From Mycobacterium sp. Root265 (GTDB lineage: Bacteria > Actinomycetota > Actinomycetes > Mycobacteriales > Mycobacteriaceae), in assembly GCF_001428895.1 (NCBI RefSeq), contig NZ_LMJA01000031.1, positions 186,001 to 250,000 of the forward strand: a stretch of 64,000 nt of DNA, written 5' to 3'. Position 1 is the first letter of the stretch. The number at the start of each line of letters is the position of its first letter. The notes below the pieces were generated by a model that was given only the letters and a program-made list of their open reading frames with translations, searched no databases and had not been told where the DNA came from. A program made the position numbers and the translations under genes. Shown piece after piece: positions 8,227 to 20,374 of the stretch.

Positions 8227-9942
8227 TTACGAACCGTCACCGTTCTGGCTGTCCGCTCCGTAGCGACCCGCGCTGAACATGGACGCCACCGCGCCGATGA
8301 GCATCATCACCGCGGCGGCCAGGAACACCACCGTCAACCCGGAATGGAACGGCTCGGTGATCAGCTCGGGGAAGAACGTCTTGCCGGTCAGCACCTCGGC
8401 ATTGACCCCCGGCGCGTCCAGCGCACCCGAGGGCGCGAGCAGTTCGCCGATCGGGTTGTAGCCCAGGAACGCCGCGAACAGACTGCCCACCGGCGGCGTG
8501 TTGGCCACCTCGTGCGCGACGGAGGCCGAAACACCTTGCGCCTGAAGACCGCTGCTCAACGCCGATGGCAGTGAGTTGGCCAGCCCGACGATCATCAGTG
8601 AGAAGAAGATGCCGATCGACAGCGACGACCCCGCATTGAAGAAGGTGGCCCGCACGCCCGAGGCGGCACCGCGCTGGGCGGCGGGCACGCTGGACATGAT
8701 GGCCGCCGTATTGGGCGCGGTGAAGATACCGCCGCCCAGTCCGTTCAGGAAAACCAGCAGCGCGAAAACCCAGTAGTCGAAGTTCACCGGAATCATCAGC
8801 AGCGCAACGAAGGACGCCGCCATCAGCAGCATCCCGCCGACCGTCAGCGGACGCGCGCCGAACCGGTCTGCCAGCGTGCCCGCCACCGGCGCGGCCACCA
8901 GGAACCCGACGGTCACGGGCAGCAGATAGATGCCCGCCCACAGCGGGGTCGATTCGAAGCTGTACCCGTGCAACGGAAGCCAGATCCCCTGCAGCCAGAT
9001 GATCAGCATGAATTGCAGACCACCGCGCCCCACCGAGGACATCAGTCCGGCCAGGTTGCCCATTCCGAATGCGGCAGAACGAAACAGCCGGATGTCCACC
9101 ATCGGCTGATCGACCCGCAATTCGATGAAGCAGAAAGCCACCAGGATCCCCACCCCGGCGATGATCGATCCGAGCACCCACGGGTTGGTCCACCCGGTGG
9201 TGGCGTCGCCGTAGGGCTGGATGCCATAGGTGATACCTACGAGCAGCACCGTCAGCCCGATGCCGAAGGTCAGCGTGCCCGCCCAGTCCAGCCGTCCCGG
9301 GGTACGCACCCCGAGTTCGCGCAGCGACCGCACGCTCCAGATGGTGCCCAGCACACCGATCGGCACCCCGACCCAGAAGATGGCCTGCCAGTGCCACTCG
9401 GAGAGCACGCCGCCGATCAGCAGGCCCAGGAACGACCCGGCCACCGCGGCCACCATGTTCACCCCGAGCGCCATCCCGCGCTGATTGGCGGGGAACGCGT
9501 CGGTGAGGATCGCCGACGACGAGGCCATCAGCATGGCGCCACCGATGCCCTGGATGACGCGCCAGGCGATCAGCCAGACCGCGCCGCCGCCGAGGTGGAA
9601 CGGGTCGAAGGACAGCGCGACGGCCGCCACGGTGAAGACCACGAAACCCAGGTTGTAGATCCGCACCCGGCCGAACATGTCCCCGAGCCGGCCGAACGGG
9701 ACGACCAGGACGGCCGTCACCACCAGGTAGCCCATGATCATCCAGAGCAGATAGCTGACATTGCCCGGCGCCAACGGGTTCAACCCGATACCCCGGAAGA
9801 TCGCGGGCAGCGAGATGAGCACGATGGAGGCGTTGATGGCGGCCAGCAGGATGCCCAACGTGGTGTTGGACAGCACTATCCACTTGTAGAAGGGATGGTC
9901 GTGATCCAGCCGGGCGCGGTTGCGTTCAAGCTCAGTTGTCAT
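8227..9942 (-). CDS. MFS drug exporter, DHA2 family (14 transmembrane segments)
   Basis: The 571-residue protein has about 14 hydrophobic segments, the MFS loop motif GRLGDMFGRVRIYN after helix 2, and the motif-C-like IQGIGGAMLMASSSAILTDAFP of antiporters, so it belongs to the EmrB/QacA (DHA2) proton-coupled exporters. ATG 9942 (MTTELERNRARLDHDHPFYKWIVL) is the only start compatible with a normal family N-terminus, because the longer frame runs through the thiC riboswitch region. It is divergent from thiC. Its substrate is unknown, and nothing ties it to thiamine except position. Confidence 0.88.
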   Translation of the reverse strand: MTTELERNRARLDHDHPFYKWIVLSNTTLGILLAAINASIVLISLPAIFRGIGLNPLAPGNVSYLLWMIMGYLVVTAVLVVPFGRLGDMFGRVRIYNLGFVVFTVAAVALSFDPFHLGGGAVWLIAWRVIQGIGGAMLMASSSAILTDAFPANQRGMALGVNMVAAVAGSFLGLLIGGVLSEWHWQAIFWVGVPIGVLGTIWSVRSLRELGVRTPGRLDWAGTLTFGIGLTVLLVGITYGIQPYGDATTGWTNPWVLGSIIAGVGILVAFCFIELRVDQPMVDIRLFRSAAFGMGNLAGLMSSVGRGGLQFMLIIWLQGIWLPLHGYSFESTPLWAGIYLLPVTVGFLVAAPVAGTLADRFGARPLTVGGMLLMAASFVALLMIPVNFDYWVFALLVFLNGLGGGIFTAPNTAAIMSSVPAAQRGAASGVRATFFNAGSSLSIGIFFSLMIVGLANSLPSALSSGLQAQGVSASVAHEVANTPPVGSLFAAFLGYNPIGELLAPSGALDAPGVNAEVLTGKTFFPELITEPFHSGLTVVFLAAAVMMLIGAVASMFSAGRYGADSQNGDGS

Positions 9943-9996
9943 CAGATCTCGATCTACGAATCGGCAAAAACATATATTAGCTATACAAACGATCTC

Positions 9997-10025
9997 TCGG
10001 CAATCCGGACGGGATGCGCTACGTT
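9997..10025 (+). promoter_or_regulatory. Probable thiC promoter upstream of the TPP riboswitch
   Basis: TCGGCA (-35, 4/6 match) is followed by 17 bp and TACGTT (-10). The expected start near 10032 lies just before the aptamer. Confidence 0.4.
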
Positions 10026-10035
10026 GGACCCGTCC

Positions 10036-12496
<2,461 letters not shown>

Positions 12497-12500
<4 letters not shown>

Positions 12501-13111
12501 CGCTCGACGACCTGGCCGGGGTCGCACACGAACCGGACGGGAAACCCAAGGGCACCGTCGTGCTGACCCATGGCGCGGGCGGCAACCGTGATTCCCCGAT
12601 GCTGGTCCGGATCTGCGACGAATGGGCGCGCCACGGCTATCTCGCCGTCCGCTACAACTTGCCCTACCGCCGCCGCCGGCCGAAGGGGCCGCCGTCGAAC
12701 TCCGCGACATCCGATCAGGAGGGCATCGTCGAGGCGATCGGCTGGGCACGCGGGCTCGGGCACGGGCCGGTGATCGCCGGCGGGCACTCCTACGGCGGGC
12801 GGATGACCTCCATGGTGGCGGCCGACACGTCAGCACCCGACGTGCTGACACTGTTCTCCTATCCTTTGCACCCGCCCGGCAAGCCCGAACGCGCACGCAC
12901 CGAACACCTGCCCGGCATCACCGCGCCGACGGTGTTCACCCACGGCACCGCCGACCCGTTCGGCACCATCGACGAGATCCGCACGGCGGCCGCGCTGGTG
13001 ACCGGGCCGACAGAGATCGTCGAGGTCACCGGGGCGCGACATGATCTGGGGTCCAAGACTTTGGACGTCCCCCTGCTCGCGGTGACCGCCGCGGCTATCT
13101 TTCTTGCATGA
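12497..13111 (+). CDS. Alpha/beta hydrolase (KANL3/TEX30-like)
   Basis: The 204-residue protein starts with GTG overlapping the thiD stop (GTGA). It has an oxyanion motif LTHGAGGNRDSP, a nucleophile elbow AGGHSYGGRM and a C-terminal catalytic His in GARHDL, with LFSYPLHPPGKPERARTEHL before it. This matches the small Tex30/KANL3-type hydrolases that sit next to thiD in mycobacteria (Rv0421c position). The substrate is unknown and a link to thiamine rests only on operon position. Confidence 0.83.
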
Positions 13112-13839
13112 GCCTGCCGCCACCCCCTGGGTACGGGCCGCCGCCCGGGAGCTTCCCGCCGCCTCCGCCCGGGAACTATCCACCCCCACCGGCCGGGTCC
13201 TACCCGCCGCCACCTCCCATCCCCTATTCCGACCCGTACGGGCAGGCCTATCCCCCGCCGCGGCCCCCGGGTACCAACTGGTGGGCCGTCGTCTCGCTGA
13301 TCTTCGGTGTCCTCGGTGGCGTCCTGGTCAGCGTGGTCTGCGGGTTCGTCGGGCTCAACAAGGCCAAGCAGGGCCAGGGCGGGCGCGGGATGGCGATCGC
13401 CGGCCTGGTGTTGTCCGCGGTGTGGGTGGTGGTCGGTATCGCGGTGGTGGCGGTGATCGTGGCCAACAAGGACGAGATCTTCGACCCGAACTCTGTCAAC
13501 GCCGCCGATGTCGGTCTCGGCGACTGCCTGTCGGAGATCCCGTCCGACGCCAGCCTGGTGGCCTCGGTGAAGACCGTGGCGTGCACCGATCCGCACAAGG
13601 GCGAGGTCTACCACGTTGTCACCGTCCCGGGCAGCGAGTTCCCGGGCGAGACCGCGATCGTCGATTACCAGGACAAATGCCAGCCCGCGCTGGAGGAGTT
13701 CTCACCGTCGGCGATGGCGGACCCCGAGGTGGGAATGTTCGTGCTGTACCCGACGGCGGACTCGTGGAAGCGCGGCGACCGCGCGGTGACCTGCATCGCC
13801 ACCACCGAGGTGCCGCGCACCGGTTCGCTTCAGGAGTAG
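13108..13839 (+). CDS. Proline-rich membrane protein with DUF4190 and septum-formation-like domain
   Basis: The 243-residue protein has a cytoplasmic proline/tyrosine-rich N-terminus (residues 1-52, PPPPG and YPPP repeats), two transmembrane helices of DUF4190 type (about 55-115), and an extracytoplasmic domain with GDCL, VACTDPHKGEVYHVV and late cysteines as in the Septum_form family. It overlaps the hydrolase by ATGA and corresponds to the Rv0420c position. A role in the cell envelope or septum is inferred from the domain only. Confidence 0.8.
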   Translation: MSLPPPPGYGPPPGSFPPPPPGNYPPPPAGSYPPPPPIPYSDPYGQAYPPPRPPGTNWWAVVSLIFGVLGGVLVSVVCGFVGLNKAKQGQGGRGMAIAGLVLSAVWVVVGIAVVAVIVANKDEIFDPNSVNAADVGLGDCLSEIPSDASLVASVKTVACTDPHKGEVYHVVTVPGSEFPGETAIVDYQDKCQPALEEFSPSAMADPEVGMFVLYPTADSWKRGDRAVTCIATTEVPRTGSLQE

Positions 13840-13844
13840 CCCGA

Positions 13845-13859
13845 TACCTGAGGTACCGT
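13845..13859 (+). promoter_or_regulatory. Leaderless promoter -10 (TACCGT) with overlapping palindrome TACCT-G-AGGTA
   Basis: TACCGT stands 7 nt before the monooxygenase ATG. An 11-bp palindrome overlaps its left side, a position suited to a repressor. No adjacent regulator gene is present. Confidence 0.42.
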
Positions 13860-13866
13860 TTCACCC

Positions 13867-15342
13867 ATGTTTGACGCCGTCATCGTGGGCGCTGGATTCG
13901 CCGGCATCGGCGCTGCCATCCAGCTCAAACGGTCGGGGATCGAGAACTTCGTGATCCTGGACCGCGAGGACGACCTCGGCGGCACCTGGTACGTGAACCA
14001 CTATCCCGGGCTTGCCGTCGATGTCCCCACCACCACCTACTCCTACTTCTTCGAGCCGAACCCGAACTGGTCGCGGTTGTTTTCCACCGGCGACGAGATC
14101 AAGCAGTACGCCGACGATGTGGCCGACAAGTACGACGTGCGCCGCCACATCCGGTTCAGCACCGTCGTCGACGGGGCGCGCTGGGACGAGGAGACCAACC
14201 GGTGGCAGGTGAGCCTCGCCGACGGTGAGGTGCTGAGCACCCAGTACCTGATCACCGCGACCGGCTTCCTGTCCCAGCCGAAGATCCCCGACATCCCCGG
14301 TATCGAGAACTTCGACGGGCGCGTCATCCACACCACCGAGTGGCAGGACGATTACGACCCCACCGGAAAACGGATCGCCGTCATCGGCACCGGCGCCACC
14401 GCGGTGCAGCTCATCCCCGAACTGGCCAAGTCGGCCGCAGATCTCACCGTGTACCAGCGCACCCCGATCTGGGTGGTGCCCAAGATCGACCTGCGCTTCG
14501 GCCCGCTGGCCAAGAAGGTGTTCGCCCGTATCCCCGCCACTCAGCGGGTGCTGCGCTGGTTCACGGACTCGGTCTACGAGGTCATGGTGTCGATCGGCGT
14601 GGTCCACTTCAAGACGTTTCGCGGTCGCGGCAACATCTCGGCCGCCGATCTGTCCAAGCTGCACCGGTTCATCACGATCCGCGACAAGGACCTACGGCGC
14701 AGGCTGACCCCGGATTACGACTTCGGCTGTAAGCGGCCCACATTCAGCAACGGCTACTACCGGGCATTCACCCGCGACAACGTCCATCTGCAGGATGCCG
14801 GTATCGACCACGTACAGTCCGACGGCATCGTCGGCAAGGACGGCACCAAGGTCGAGATCGACACCCTGGTGCTGGCCACCGGTTTCGATCTGTGGGAGGC
14901 CAACTTCCCCGCCATCGAGGTGATCGGACGCGACGGACGCAACCTCGGAAAGTGGTGGCGTGACACGCGGTTCCAGGCCTACCAGGGTGTGTCGATGCCC
15001 TACTTCCCGAACTACCTGAGCCTGGCCAGCCCGTACGCCTTCCTGGGCCTGAACTTCTTCAACACCATGGAGTATCAGATGCGGCTGATGGACCGGCTGT
15101 TCGACGAGGTGCAACGTCGCGGTGCCACCACCTTCGAGGTCTCCGAGGAGGCCAACACCCGCTACCTGGACCGGATGACCGAACTGCTCGGCGACTCGCT
15201 GTTCACCCAGGGCAACTGCGCCACCGCACGGTCCTACTACTACAACCCCGCCGGGGAACCGACGCTGCTGCGCCCGACCACCACCGAAACCGCGATCAGG
15301 GAAGCCTCCGAGTTCCCCCTGAGCGATTACATCCTCAACTGA
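13867..15342 (+). CDS. Flavin-containing monooxygenase, Baeyer-Villiger type
   Basis: The 491-residue enzyme has an N-terminal FAD site GAGFAGIG (8-15), the type I BVMO fingerprint FDGRVIHTTEW (about 149-159) and a second Rossmann NADPH site GTGATAVQ. LATGFD follows in the C-terminal half. Such enzymes insert oxygen next to ketones or oxidise soft heteroatoms using NADPH, FAD and O2. Mycobacteria carry many paralogues and the substrate cannot be deduced. It precedes the DoxX-like gene by 11 bp, so both are probably co-transcribed. Confidence 0.88.
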   Translation: MFDAVIVGAGFAGIGAAIQLKRSGIENFVILDREDDLGGTWYVNHYPGLAVDVPTTTYSYFFEPNPNWSRLFSTGDEIKQYADDVADKYDVRRHIRFSTVVDGARWDEETNRWQVSLADGEVLSTQYLITATGFLSQPKIPDIPGIENFDGRVIHTTEWQDDYDPTGKRIAVIGTGATAVQLIPELAKSAADLTVYQRTPIWVVPKIDLRFGPLAKKVFARIPATQRVLRWFTDSVYEVMVSIGVVHFKTFRGRGNISAADLSKLHRFITIRDKDLRRRLTPDYDFGCKRPTFSNGYYRAFTRDNVHLQDAGIDHVQSDGIVGKDGTKVEIDTLVLATGFDLWEANFPAIEVIGRDGRNLGKWWRDTRFQAYQGVSMPYFPNYLSLASPYAFLGLNFFNTMEYQMRLMDRLFDEVQRRGATTFEVSEEANTRYLDRMTELLGDSLFTQGNCATARSYYYNPAGEPTLLRPTTTETAIREASEFPLSDYILN

Positions 15343-15353
15343 GAGGTATTTCC

Positions 15354-15623
15354 TTGAGCGAGAAGAAGAGTTCGAAGGGCATCACGCTGGCCGGCCTGTC
15401 GCTGGTCGGCGCGGGCCTGGGGCATTTCGTCGCCCCGCAGGTATTCGAGTCGTTCACCAAGCCTGCCTTCCCGAACGACACCGCCCGGTATATCAAGATC
15501 AACGGCACCATCGAGACCGCACTCGGCGTGGCCGTGCTCGTCCCCAAGACGCGCAAGCTGGCGGCGATCGGCGGACTGGGCTACCTCGCATATCTGGGCG
15601 CCAACGCCGCACGCAACCGCTGA
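15354..15623 (+). CDS. Small DoxX-like membrane protein
   Basis: The 89-residue protein begins at TTG 15354 behind a GAGAGG Shine-Dalgarno. It shows three hydrophobic segments with INGTIETALGVAVLVPKTRK, typical of short DoxX/DoxD-like proteins. It follows the monooxygenase gene closely. Role unknown; a partner function in redox or transport is possible. Confidence 0.72.
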   Translation: MSEKKSSKGITLAGLSLVGAGLGHFVAPQVFESFTKPAFPNDTARYIKINGTIETALGVAVLVPKTRKLAAIGGLGYLAYLGANAARNR

Positions 15624-15637
15624 ACCAGGTCCCTGCC

Positions 15638-16477
15638 ATGGCCGATCTCCCGCTGCCCGCACCGGGACAGACGCCGCGGCGGATCCTGACGATCGCCGGA
15701 TCCGACTCCGGTGGCAGCGCAGGCCTGCAGGCCGATATGCGCGCCTTCGCCATGCTCGGCGTGCACGGATGCGCCGCGGTGACAGCCGTGACGGTACAGA
15801 ACTCACTGGGCGTCAAGGGTTTCCACGAAATCCCTGTCGATGTGGTGGCCGGGCAGATCAGCGCCGTCGCCTCCGACATCGGCATCGAGGCGGCCAAGAC
15901 CGGCATGCTGGCCTCCACGGCGATCATCGAGACCATCGTGGCGACCTGGCGCGCCGAACGGCTCGCCGGCGCCGTCCCGCTGGTGGTCGACCCGGTGTGT
16001 GCCTCCAATGTCGGTGAACCACTGCTCCACCCCAGCGCGCTCGACGCGATGCGCGATGACCTCATTCCGCTGGCCACGCTGGTCACACCCAACCTCGACG
16101 AGGTGCGCCTGCTCGTCGGCATCGACGTCGTCGACGAACAGAGTCAACGCGACGCCGCCCGGGCCCTACACGCGCTGGGACCGCAGTGGGCACTGGTCAA
16201 GGGCGGTCACCTGCGCAACTCGCCGGTCAGCTCCGATCTGTTGTTCGACGGCTCGGACTTCGTCCAGTTCGCCGCGGCACGCGTCGACACCCGGCACGAC
16301 CACGGTGCCGGCGACACCCTCGCGGCGGCGATCGCCGCCGCACTGGCGCACGGCTACACGGTTCCGGCCGCCGTGAACTTCGCCAAAGTCTGGGTCACCG
16401 AGTGCATCCAGGCGGCCTACCCGATCGGCCGAGGCCACGGACCGGTCAACGGCATGGCCCGGCTTGCGGGGCTGTGA
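15638..16477 (+). CDS. thiD2: Second ThiD paralogue
   Basis: The 279-residue protein is collinear with the thiD copy next to thiC; by eye roughly three quarters of residues are identical. It keeps [38 protein letters not shown] and DHGAGDTLAAA, so it should be an active HMP-P kinase. It has no visible riboswitch and lies 14 bp after the DoxX-like gene, which would free it from TPP control. The two copies flank four unrelated genes, suggesting a local duplication. The symbol is mine for convenience. Confidence 0.9.
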   Translation: MADLPLPAPGQTPRRILTIAGSDSGGSAGLQADMRAFAMLGVHGCAAVTAVTVQNSLGVKGFHEIPVDVVAGQISAVASDIGIEAAKTGMLASTAIIETIVATWRAERLAGAVPLVVDPVCASNVGEPLLHPSALDAMRDDLIPLATLVTPNLDEVRLLVGIDVVDEQSQRDAARALHALGPQWALVKGGHLRNSPVSSDLLFDGSDFVQFAAARVDTRHDHGAGDTLAAAIAAALAHGYTVPAAVNFAKVWVTECIQAAYPIGRGHGPVNGMARLAGL

Positions 16478-16500
16478 TTGCTGGTGTGTAGTCGACACTC

Positions 16501-17790
16501 GTGACCATGCTGCGCTGGAAATATGTGGGACCCGATGCCGACGTCGTCGCGCCCGATGAACGACTGAGCTGGCCGCGCACTCTCGGGATCGGCGCCCAGC
16601 ACGTGGTCGCGATGTTCGGGGCGACGTTCCTGGTGCCGGTGCTGACCGGCTTCCCGCCCGCCACCACCCTGCTGTTCTCCGGTCTGGGCACCATCGGATT
16701 CCTGCTGATCACCGGCAACCGGCTGCCCAGCTATCTGGGCTCGAGCTTCGCGGTGATCGCCCCGGTCACCGCCGCGGTCACCGCGCAGGGCACCGGCAGC
16801 GCGCTGGGCGGCTTGATCGCGGTCGGGCTGCTGCTCATCCTGATCGGTGCGGTCGTGCACCTGATCGGCACCCGCTGGCTGGATCTGACGCTGCCCCCGG
16901 TCGTCACCGGCGCCATCGTCGCACTGATCGGGTTCAACCTGGCGCCTGCGGCGAAGACGAACTTCGAGCAGGGACCGCTGGTCGGCCTGGTGACCCTGGT
17001 GCTGCTGGTCGGGGCACTGGCGTTCTTCAAGGGCCTGATCGGCCGCCTGGCGATTTTCCTGGCGGTGGTGATCGGGTATCTGCTGGCACTGGCCCTCGGC
17101 GAGGTGGACACCGCGGCGATCGCCGACGCGGCCTGGATTGGGCTGCCCGAGTTCCAGACCCCGACGTTCAGCCTCGCCGTGCTGCCGCTGTTCCTGCCGG
17201 CGGTCATTGCGCTGGTCGCCGAGAACATCGGCCACGTGAAGTCGGTGGGCCAGATGACGGGCACCGATCTGGACCCACTGATGGGCAGGGCTCTGGCCGC
17301 CGACGGTGTGGCCACCGTGCTCGCCGGCGCCGGCGGCGGTTCGGCCACCACCACCTACGCCGAGAACATCGGCGTGATGGCCGCGACCCGCATCTATTCG
17401 ACGGCCGCCTACTGGGTGGCCGCCGTGGTCGCCATCGTCTTGTCGTTGTGCCCCAAGGTCGGTGCCACCATCTCGGCCATCCCGCCGGGCGTGCTGGGCG
17501 GGGCGACCATCGTGCTTTACGGTCTGGTCGGGGTACTCGGCATCCGGATCTGGCTGACCAACCAGGTGGACTTCTCCAAGCCGGTCAACCAGATGACCGC
17601 GGCCATCCCGTTGATCATCGGGATCGCCGACTTCACCTGGCAGGCAGGCTCGTTGACGTTCACCGGCATCTCCCTGGGCGCCATCGCGGCACTGGTCGTC
17701 TACCACGGGATGACCGGGCTCGGGGCTATTCGCCGAGAGCGTTCACCACAGCCGAGAACACCGCAGGAAGCGCCGCCGACACCGGAGTGA
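16501..17790 (+). CDS. NCS2 nucleobase (uracil/xanthine) permease
   Basis: The 429-residue membrane protein has the NCS2 layout with about 14 helices, starting LGIGAQHVVAMFGATFLVPVLTGF and containing the substrate-helix region ALVAENIGHVKSVGQMTG plus GAGGGSATTTYAENIGVMAATR. These are UraA/PyrP-type features of proton-coupled uracil uptake. The start may be GTG 16501 or ATG 16507. Its 3' end overlaps the convergent FAD oxidoreductase gene by 65 bp. Confidence 0.88.
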   Translation: MTMLRWKYVGPDADVVAPDERLSWPRTLGIGAQHVVAMFGATFLVPVLTGFPPATTLLFSGLGTIGFLLITGNRLPSYLGSSFAVIAPVTAAVTAQGTGSALGGLIAVGLLLILIGAVVHLIGTRWLDLTLPPVVTGAIVALIGFNLAPAAKTNFEQGPLVGLVTLVLLVGALAFFKGLIGRLAIFLAVVIGYLLALALGEVDTAAIADAAWIGLPEFQTPTFSLAVLPLFLPAVIALVAENIGHVKSVGQMTGTDLDPLMGRALAADGVATVLAGAGGGSATTTYAENIGVMAATRIYSTAAYWVAAVVAIVLSLCPKVGATISAIPPGVLGGATIVLYGLVGVLGIRIWLTNQVDFSKPVNQMTAAIPLIIGIADFTWQAGSLTFTGISLGAIAALVVYHGMTGLGAIRRERSPQPRTPQEAPPTPE

Positions 17791-18751
17791 TGGCGGCGCG
17801 CACCGGCCGAATCCCGGTGGCGTGCAACAGCCCCGCGGTCAGCAGCCGGTAACGCCGGGTCAGCAACCGCCACTGCCGGTCGTAGTCCCCGGTGCGGTCG
17901 GTGACGATGCAGTCCACCAGCAGTTCGGCCGCGCCGAAGGCCAGCCCCATCCCTTCACCGGTCAGCGCATCCACATAGCCGGCGGCATCACCGACCAGCA
18001 GCACCCGCCCGGCCGTGCGGTGCCGCACCTTCTGGCGCAGCGGTCCGGCGGCGCGGTCCTGCCCGTGCGGCAGATCGTGCAGCCGGTCCATCAGCGCCGG
18101 GAACTGGCGCAGGTGTTCCTCGAAGCCGCCGCGGGTGGACTTGAGAATCGCGACGCCCACAGAGTCATCGCTGACCGGGGTGATGTAAGCCTCGGTGTCG
18201 CGGCCCCAGTGCACTTCCACGCAGTCCGACCAGGGTGCGATCTGGACATGACGTCTGATGCCCCAGCGCCGCCGCTGCGGTTCGGGCGCGGCCAGGCCCA
18301 GGGCACGGCGGATCGGTGAGTGCAGACCGTCCGCGGCGGCCAGGTAGCGGGCCCGTAATCCCGCGGCGCTCACCGAGGTCGCGTCCTGGGTCACCTCGCC
18401 GACCTCACCGTGCACCACCTGCACCCCGGCGTCGGCGACGGCCTTGGACAGGGCGTCGTGCAACACGGTGCGGCGCACCCCGCGGCCCGGACCGTTGGCG
18501 AAACGGGCCTCGGCGGTGCGCCGGCCGTCGAGGTAGCGGATGCCATAGAAGTTCCGGTACGGACGTCCTTCGAATCCCACCCCGAGCCGGTCCAGATGGG
18601 CCAGGGAGTGCGGCATCAGACCCTCACCGCAGGCCTTGTCGATGGGCCCGCGCCGGTGCTCGACGACGACGACCTCGAGGCCGGCCCGGGCGGCGTGCGC
18701 GGCGGTGACCAGCCCCGCCGGCCCGCCTCCGGCCACCAGCAGATCGATCAC
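17726..18751 (-). CDS. FAD-dependent oxidoreductase (geranylgeranyl reductase/aromatic hydroxylase family), SrsC-like
   Basis: The 341-residue flavoprotein has an N-terminal GGGPAGLVTAAHAARAG dinucleotide fold, an ADGLHSPIRRALGL motif and a C-terminal FAD motif VLLVGDAAGYVDALTGEGM, the pattern of group A flavin hydroxylases and geranylgeranyl reductases. Its GTG overlaps the stop of the ICMT-type methyltransferase gene (GTGA). With the type III PKS it reproduces the srsABC-type order of Streptomyces phenolic-lipid genes, where the flavoprotein hydroxylates the resorcinol or phenol ring. Function here is inferred from that order. Confidence 0.82.
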   Translation of the reverse strand: MIDLLVAGGGPAGLVTAAHAARAGLEVVVVEHRRGPIDKACGEGLMPHSLAHLDRLGVGFEGRPYRNFYGIRYLDGRRTAEARFANGPGRGVRRTVLHDALSKAVADAGVQVVHGEVGEVTQDATSVSAAGLRARYLAAADGLHSPIRRALGLAAPEPQRRRWGIRRHVQIAPWSDCVEVHWGRDTEAYITPVSDDSVGVAILKSTRGGFEEHLRQFPALMDRLHDLPHGQDRAAGPLRQKVRHRTAGRVLLVGDAAGYVDALTGEGMGLAFGAAELLVDCIVTDRTGDYDRQWRLLTRRYRLLTAGLLHATGIRPVRAAITPVSAALPAVFSAVVNALGE

Positions 18752-19242
18752 GACAAGCTCTGTAGTGCTTCGTCCTCGACCCGGATCCGGGTGCGCAGCA
18801 ACAGCGCGTTGGCCACCGAGAACACCCCGGCGGTGATCCAGGCGCCACCCACCAGAGGCAGCGCGGCTCCCTCCAGGATCACGGCCACGTAATTGGGATG
18901 CGGCACAAGGCGATACGGACCGCCGACGATGCGCGGCGCGCCCGGCACCACGACCACCCTGGTGTTCCACTGCTTACCGAGCGTGGTGATGCACCACCAG
19001 CGCAGTGCCTGGGCGGCCAGCACCACCCAGAACGCCGGCCAGATCCAGCGCCTGCGGGTACGCGCCTCCAGCACGGCTCCGGCCAGCAGTCCGGTGTGCA
19101 ACGCCACCATCACCGGGTAGTGCCCGGCCCCGAATTCACGGCCCCCGTTGGCCTTGCTCCATTCCAGGTTGCGTTTGGACACCACCAGTTCGGCCACCCG
19201 CTCGACCGCGACCAGCAGGATCAGTGCGACGAAAGCCCTCAT
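18748..19242 (-). CDS. Isoprenylcysteine carboxyl methyltransferase-family protein, SrsB-like
   Basis: The 164-residue integral membrane protein has several hydrophobic helices and the SAM-binding C-terminal region RIVGGPYRLVPHPNYVAVILEGAALPLV, diagnostic of ICMT/PEMT-type membrane methyltransferases. It starts 4 nt after the type III PKS stop. In the srs operon the equivalent enzyme O-methylates alkylresorcinols, which is the likely role here. Confidence 0.83.
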   Translation of the reverse strand: MRAFVALILLVAVERVAELVVSKRNLEWSKANGGREFGAGHYPVMVALHTGLLAGAVLEARTRRRWIWPAFWVVLAAQALRWWCITTLGKQWNTRVVVVPGAPRIVGGPYRLVPHPNYVAVILEGAALPLVGGAWITAGVFSVANALLLRTRIRVEDEALQSLS

Positions 19243-19246
19243 CGCG

Positions 19247-20335
19247 TCAGCGCCACCGCAGCAGCACGAGTTCGGAGCAGAAGCCCGGACCCATCGCCAT
19301 CAGCACACCGGGCGTGCCCGCGGCCGGCCGTTTGCGGATGGTGTCGCGCAGCACGTGCAGCACCGACGAGGAAGACAGGTTGCCGATCTCGGCGAGCGAC
19401 TGCCAGGTGAGGTCGAGGGCGTCCGCTGGTAGCGACAGCGTGTCGATGATGGCCTCGATCACCTTCGGGCCACCCGGATGGCTGACCCAGGTGCCGATAT
19501 CGGGGACCGTGAGGTCATGTGCGCCAAGGAATTCGGTGACATCATCGCCGAGGTAACGGCCGACGAAGGACGGCACCTCGGCGCTGAGCACGATCTCGAA
19601 TCCCTTGGTGCCGATGTCCCAGCCCATCGCGTGTAGCGAATCCGGGTACAGGTGGCTGCGTGAGTCCAGCACATCCGGTCCGACCGGGTTCAGCTGCTCG
19701 GCCCGCTCCTCGCCGACGGCCACCACGGCCGAGGCGCCGTCGCCGAACAGCGCACCGGCCACCAGCGTCGGCATGGAGGGATGATGTTTGCGCGTCAGCG
19801 AGCACAACTCCACCGACACCAGCACCGCCACCTTGTCGGGCGCACCGCGCAGGTAGTCGTGCAGCCGCGCGATCCCGGCCGCACCGGCCACACAACCGAG
19901 CCCGAAGATCGGGATCCGGCGCACATCGGGGCGCAACCCGAGCCTGCCGGCGATCCGGGCATCCAGGGAGGGCACCACCGCACCGGTCACGGTGGTGGTG
20001 ACGATCAGATCGACATCTTCGGGTTTGAGCCCGGCCTCGTCGAGTGCACCCGCCAGCGCAGCGCAACCGAGTTCGGTTGCGTGCTCGATGAACAAATTGT
20101 TCGCCTCACCGAAATCGGTCAGGGTCGCATACTCCTCCAGCGGCCGGACCAGATACCTGCTGTTCACCTTGGCGCTCTTGTGCAGGCCACGAACGGCGTC
20201 TTCGAGACCCTCGTATCCGGGCAGGGCGAGTAGCGCTTCGGTGATCTCGTCCTGAGTGTACCGGTGTGGGGGCAGCACCCCGTGCACACCGGCGATCGTG
20301 CTGTAACTGGGCATTCCGGCGAGATTAGTGGCCAT
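19247..20335 (-). CDS. Type III polyketide synthase (alkylresorcinol/alkylpyrone synthase-like)
   Basis: The 362-residue chalcone synthase-fold enzyme carries the catalytic triad Cys148 (FGLGCVAGA), His286 (WVSHPGGPK) and Asn319 ([10 protein letters not shown]). It condenses long-chain acyl starters with malonyl units and cyclises them to resorcinols or pyrones. The downstream membrane methyltransferase and flavoprotein give an srsABC-like operon, and an MMPL transporter lies upstream in the same direction. ATG 20335 is the first start; ATG 20314 is an alternative. Confidence 0.93.
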   Translation of the reverse strand: MATNLAGMPSYSTIAGVHGVLPPHRYTQDEITEALLALPGYEGLEDAVRGLHKSAKVNSRYLVRPLEEYATLTDFGEANNLFIEHATELGCAALAGALDEAGLKPEDVDLIVTTTVTGAVVPSLDARIAGRLGLRPDVRRIPIFGLGCVAGAAGIARLHDYLRGAPDKVAVLVSVELCSLTRKHHPSMPTLVAGALFGDGASAVVAVGEERAEQLNPVGPDVLDSRSHLYPDSLHAMGWDIGTKGFEIVLSAEVPSFVGRYLGDDVTEFLGAHDLTVPDIGTWVSHPGGPKVIEAIIDTLSLPADALDLTWQSLAEIGNLSSSSVLHVLRDTIRKRPAAGTPGVLMAMGPGFCSELVLLRWR

Positions 20336-20374
20336 ACCCTGATTACGGGGTGCTACGCCCTTCGGTTCAATCCG

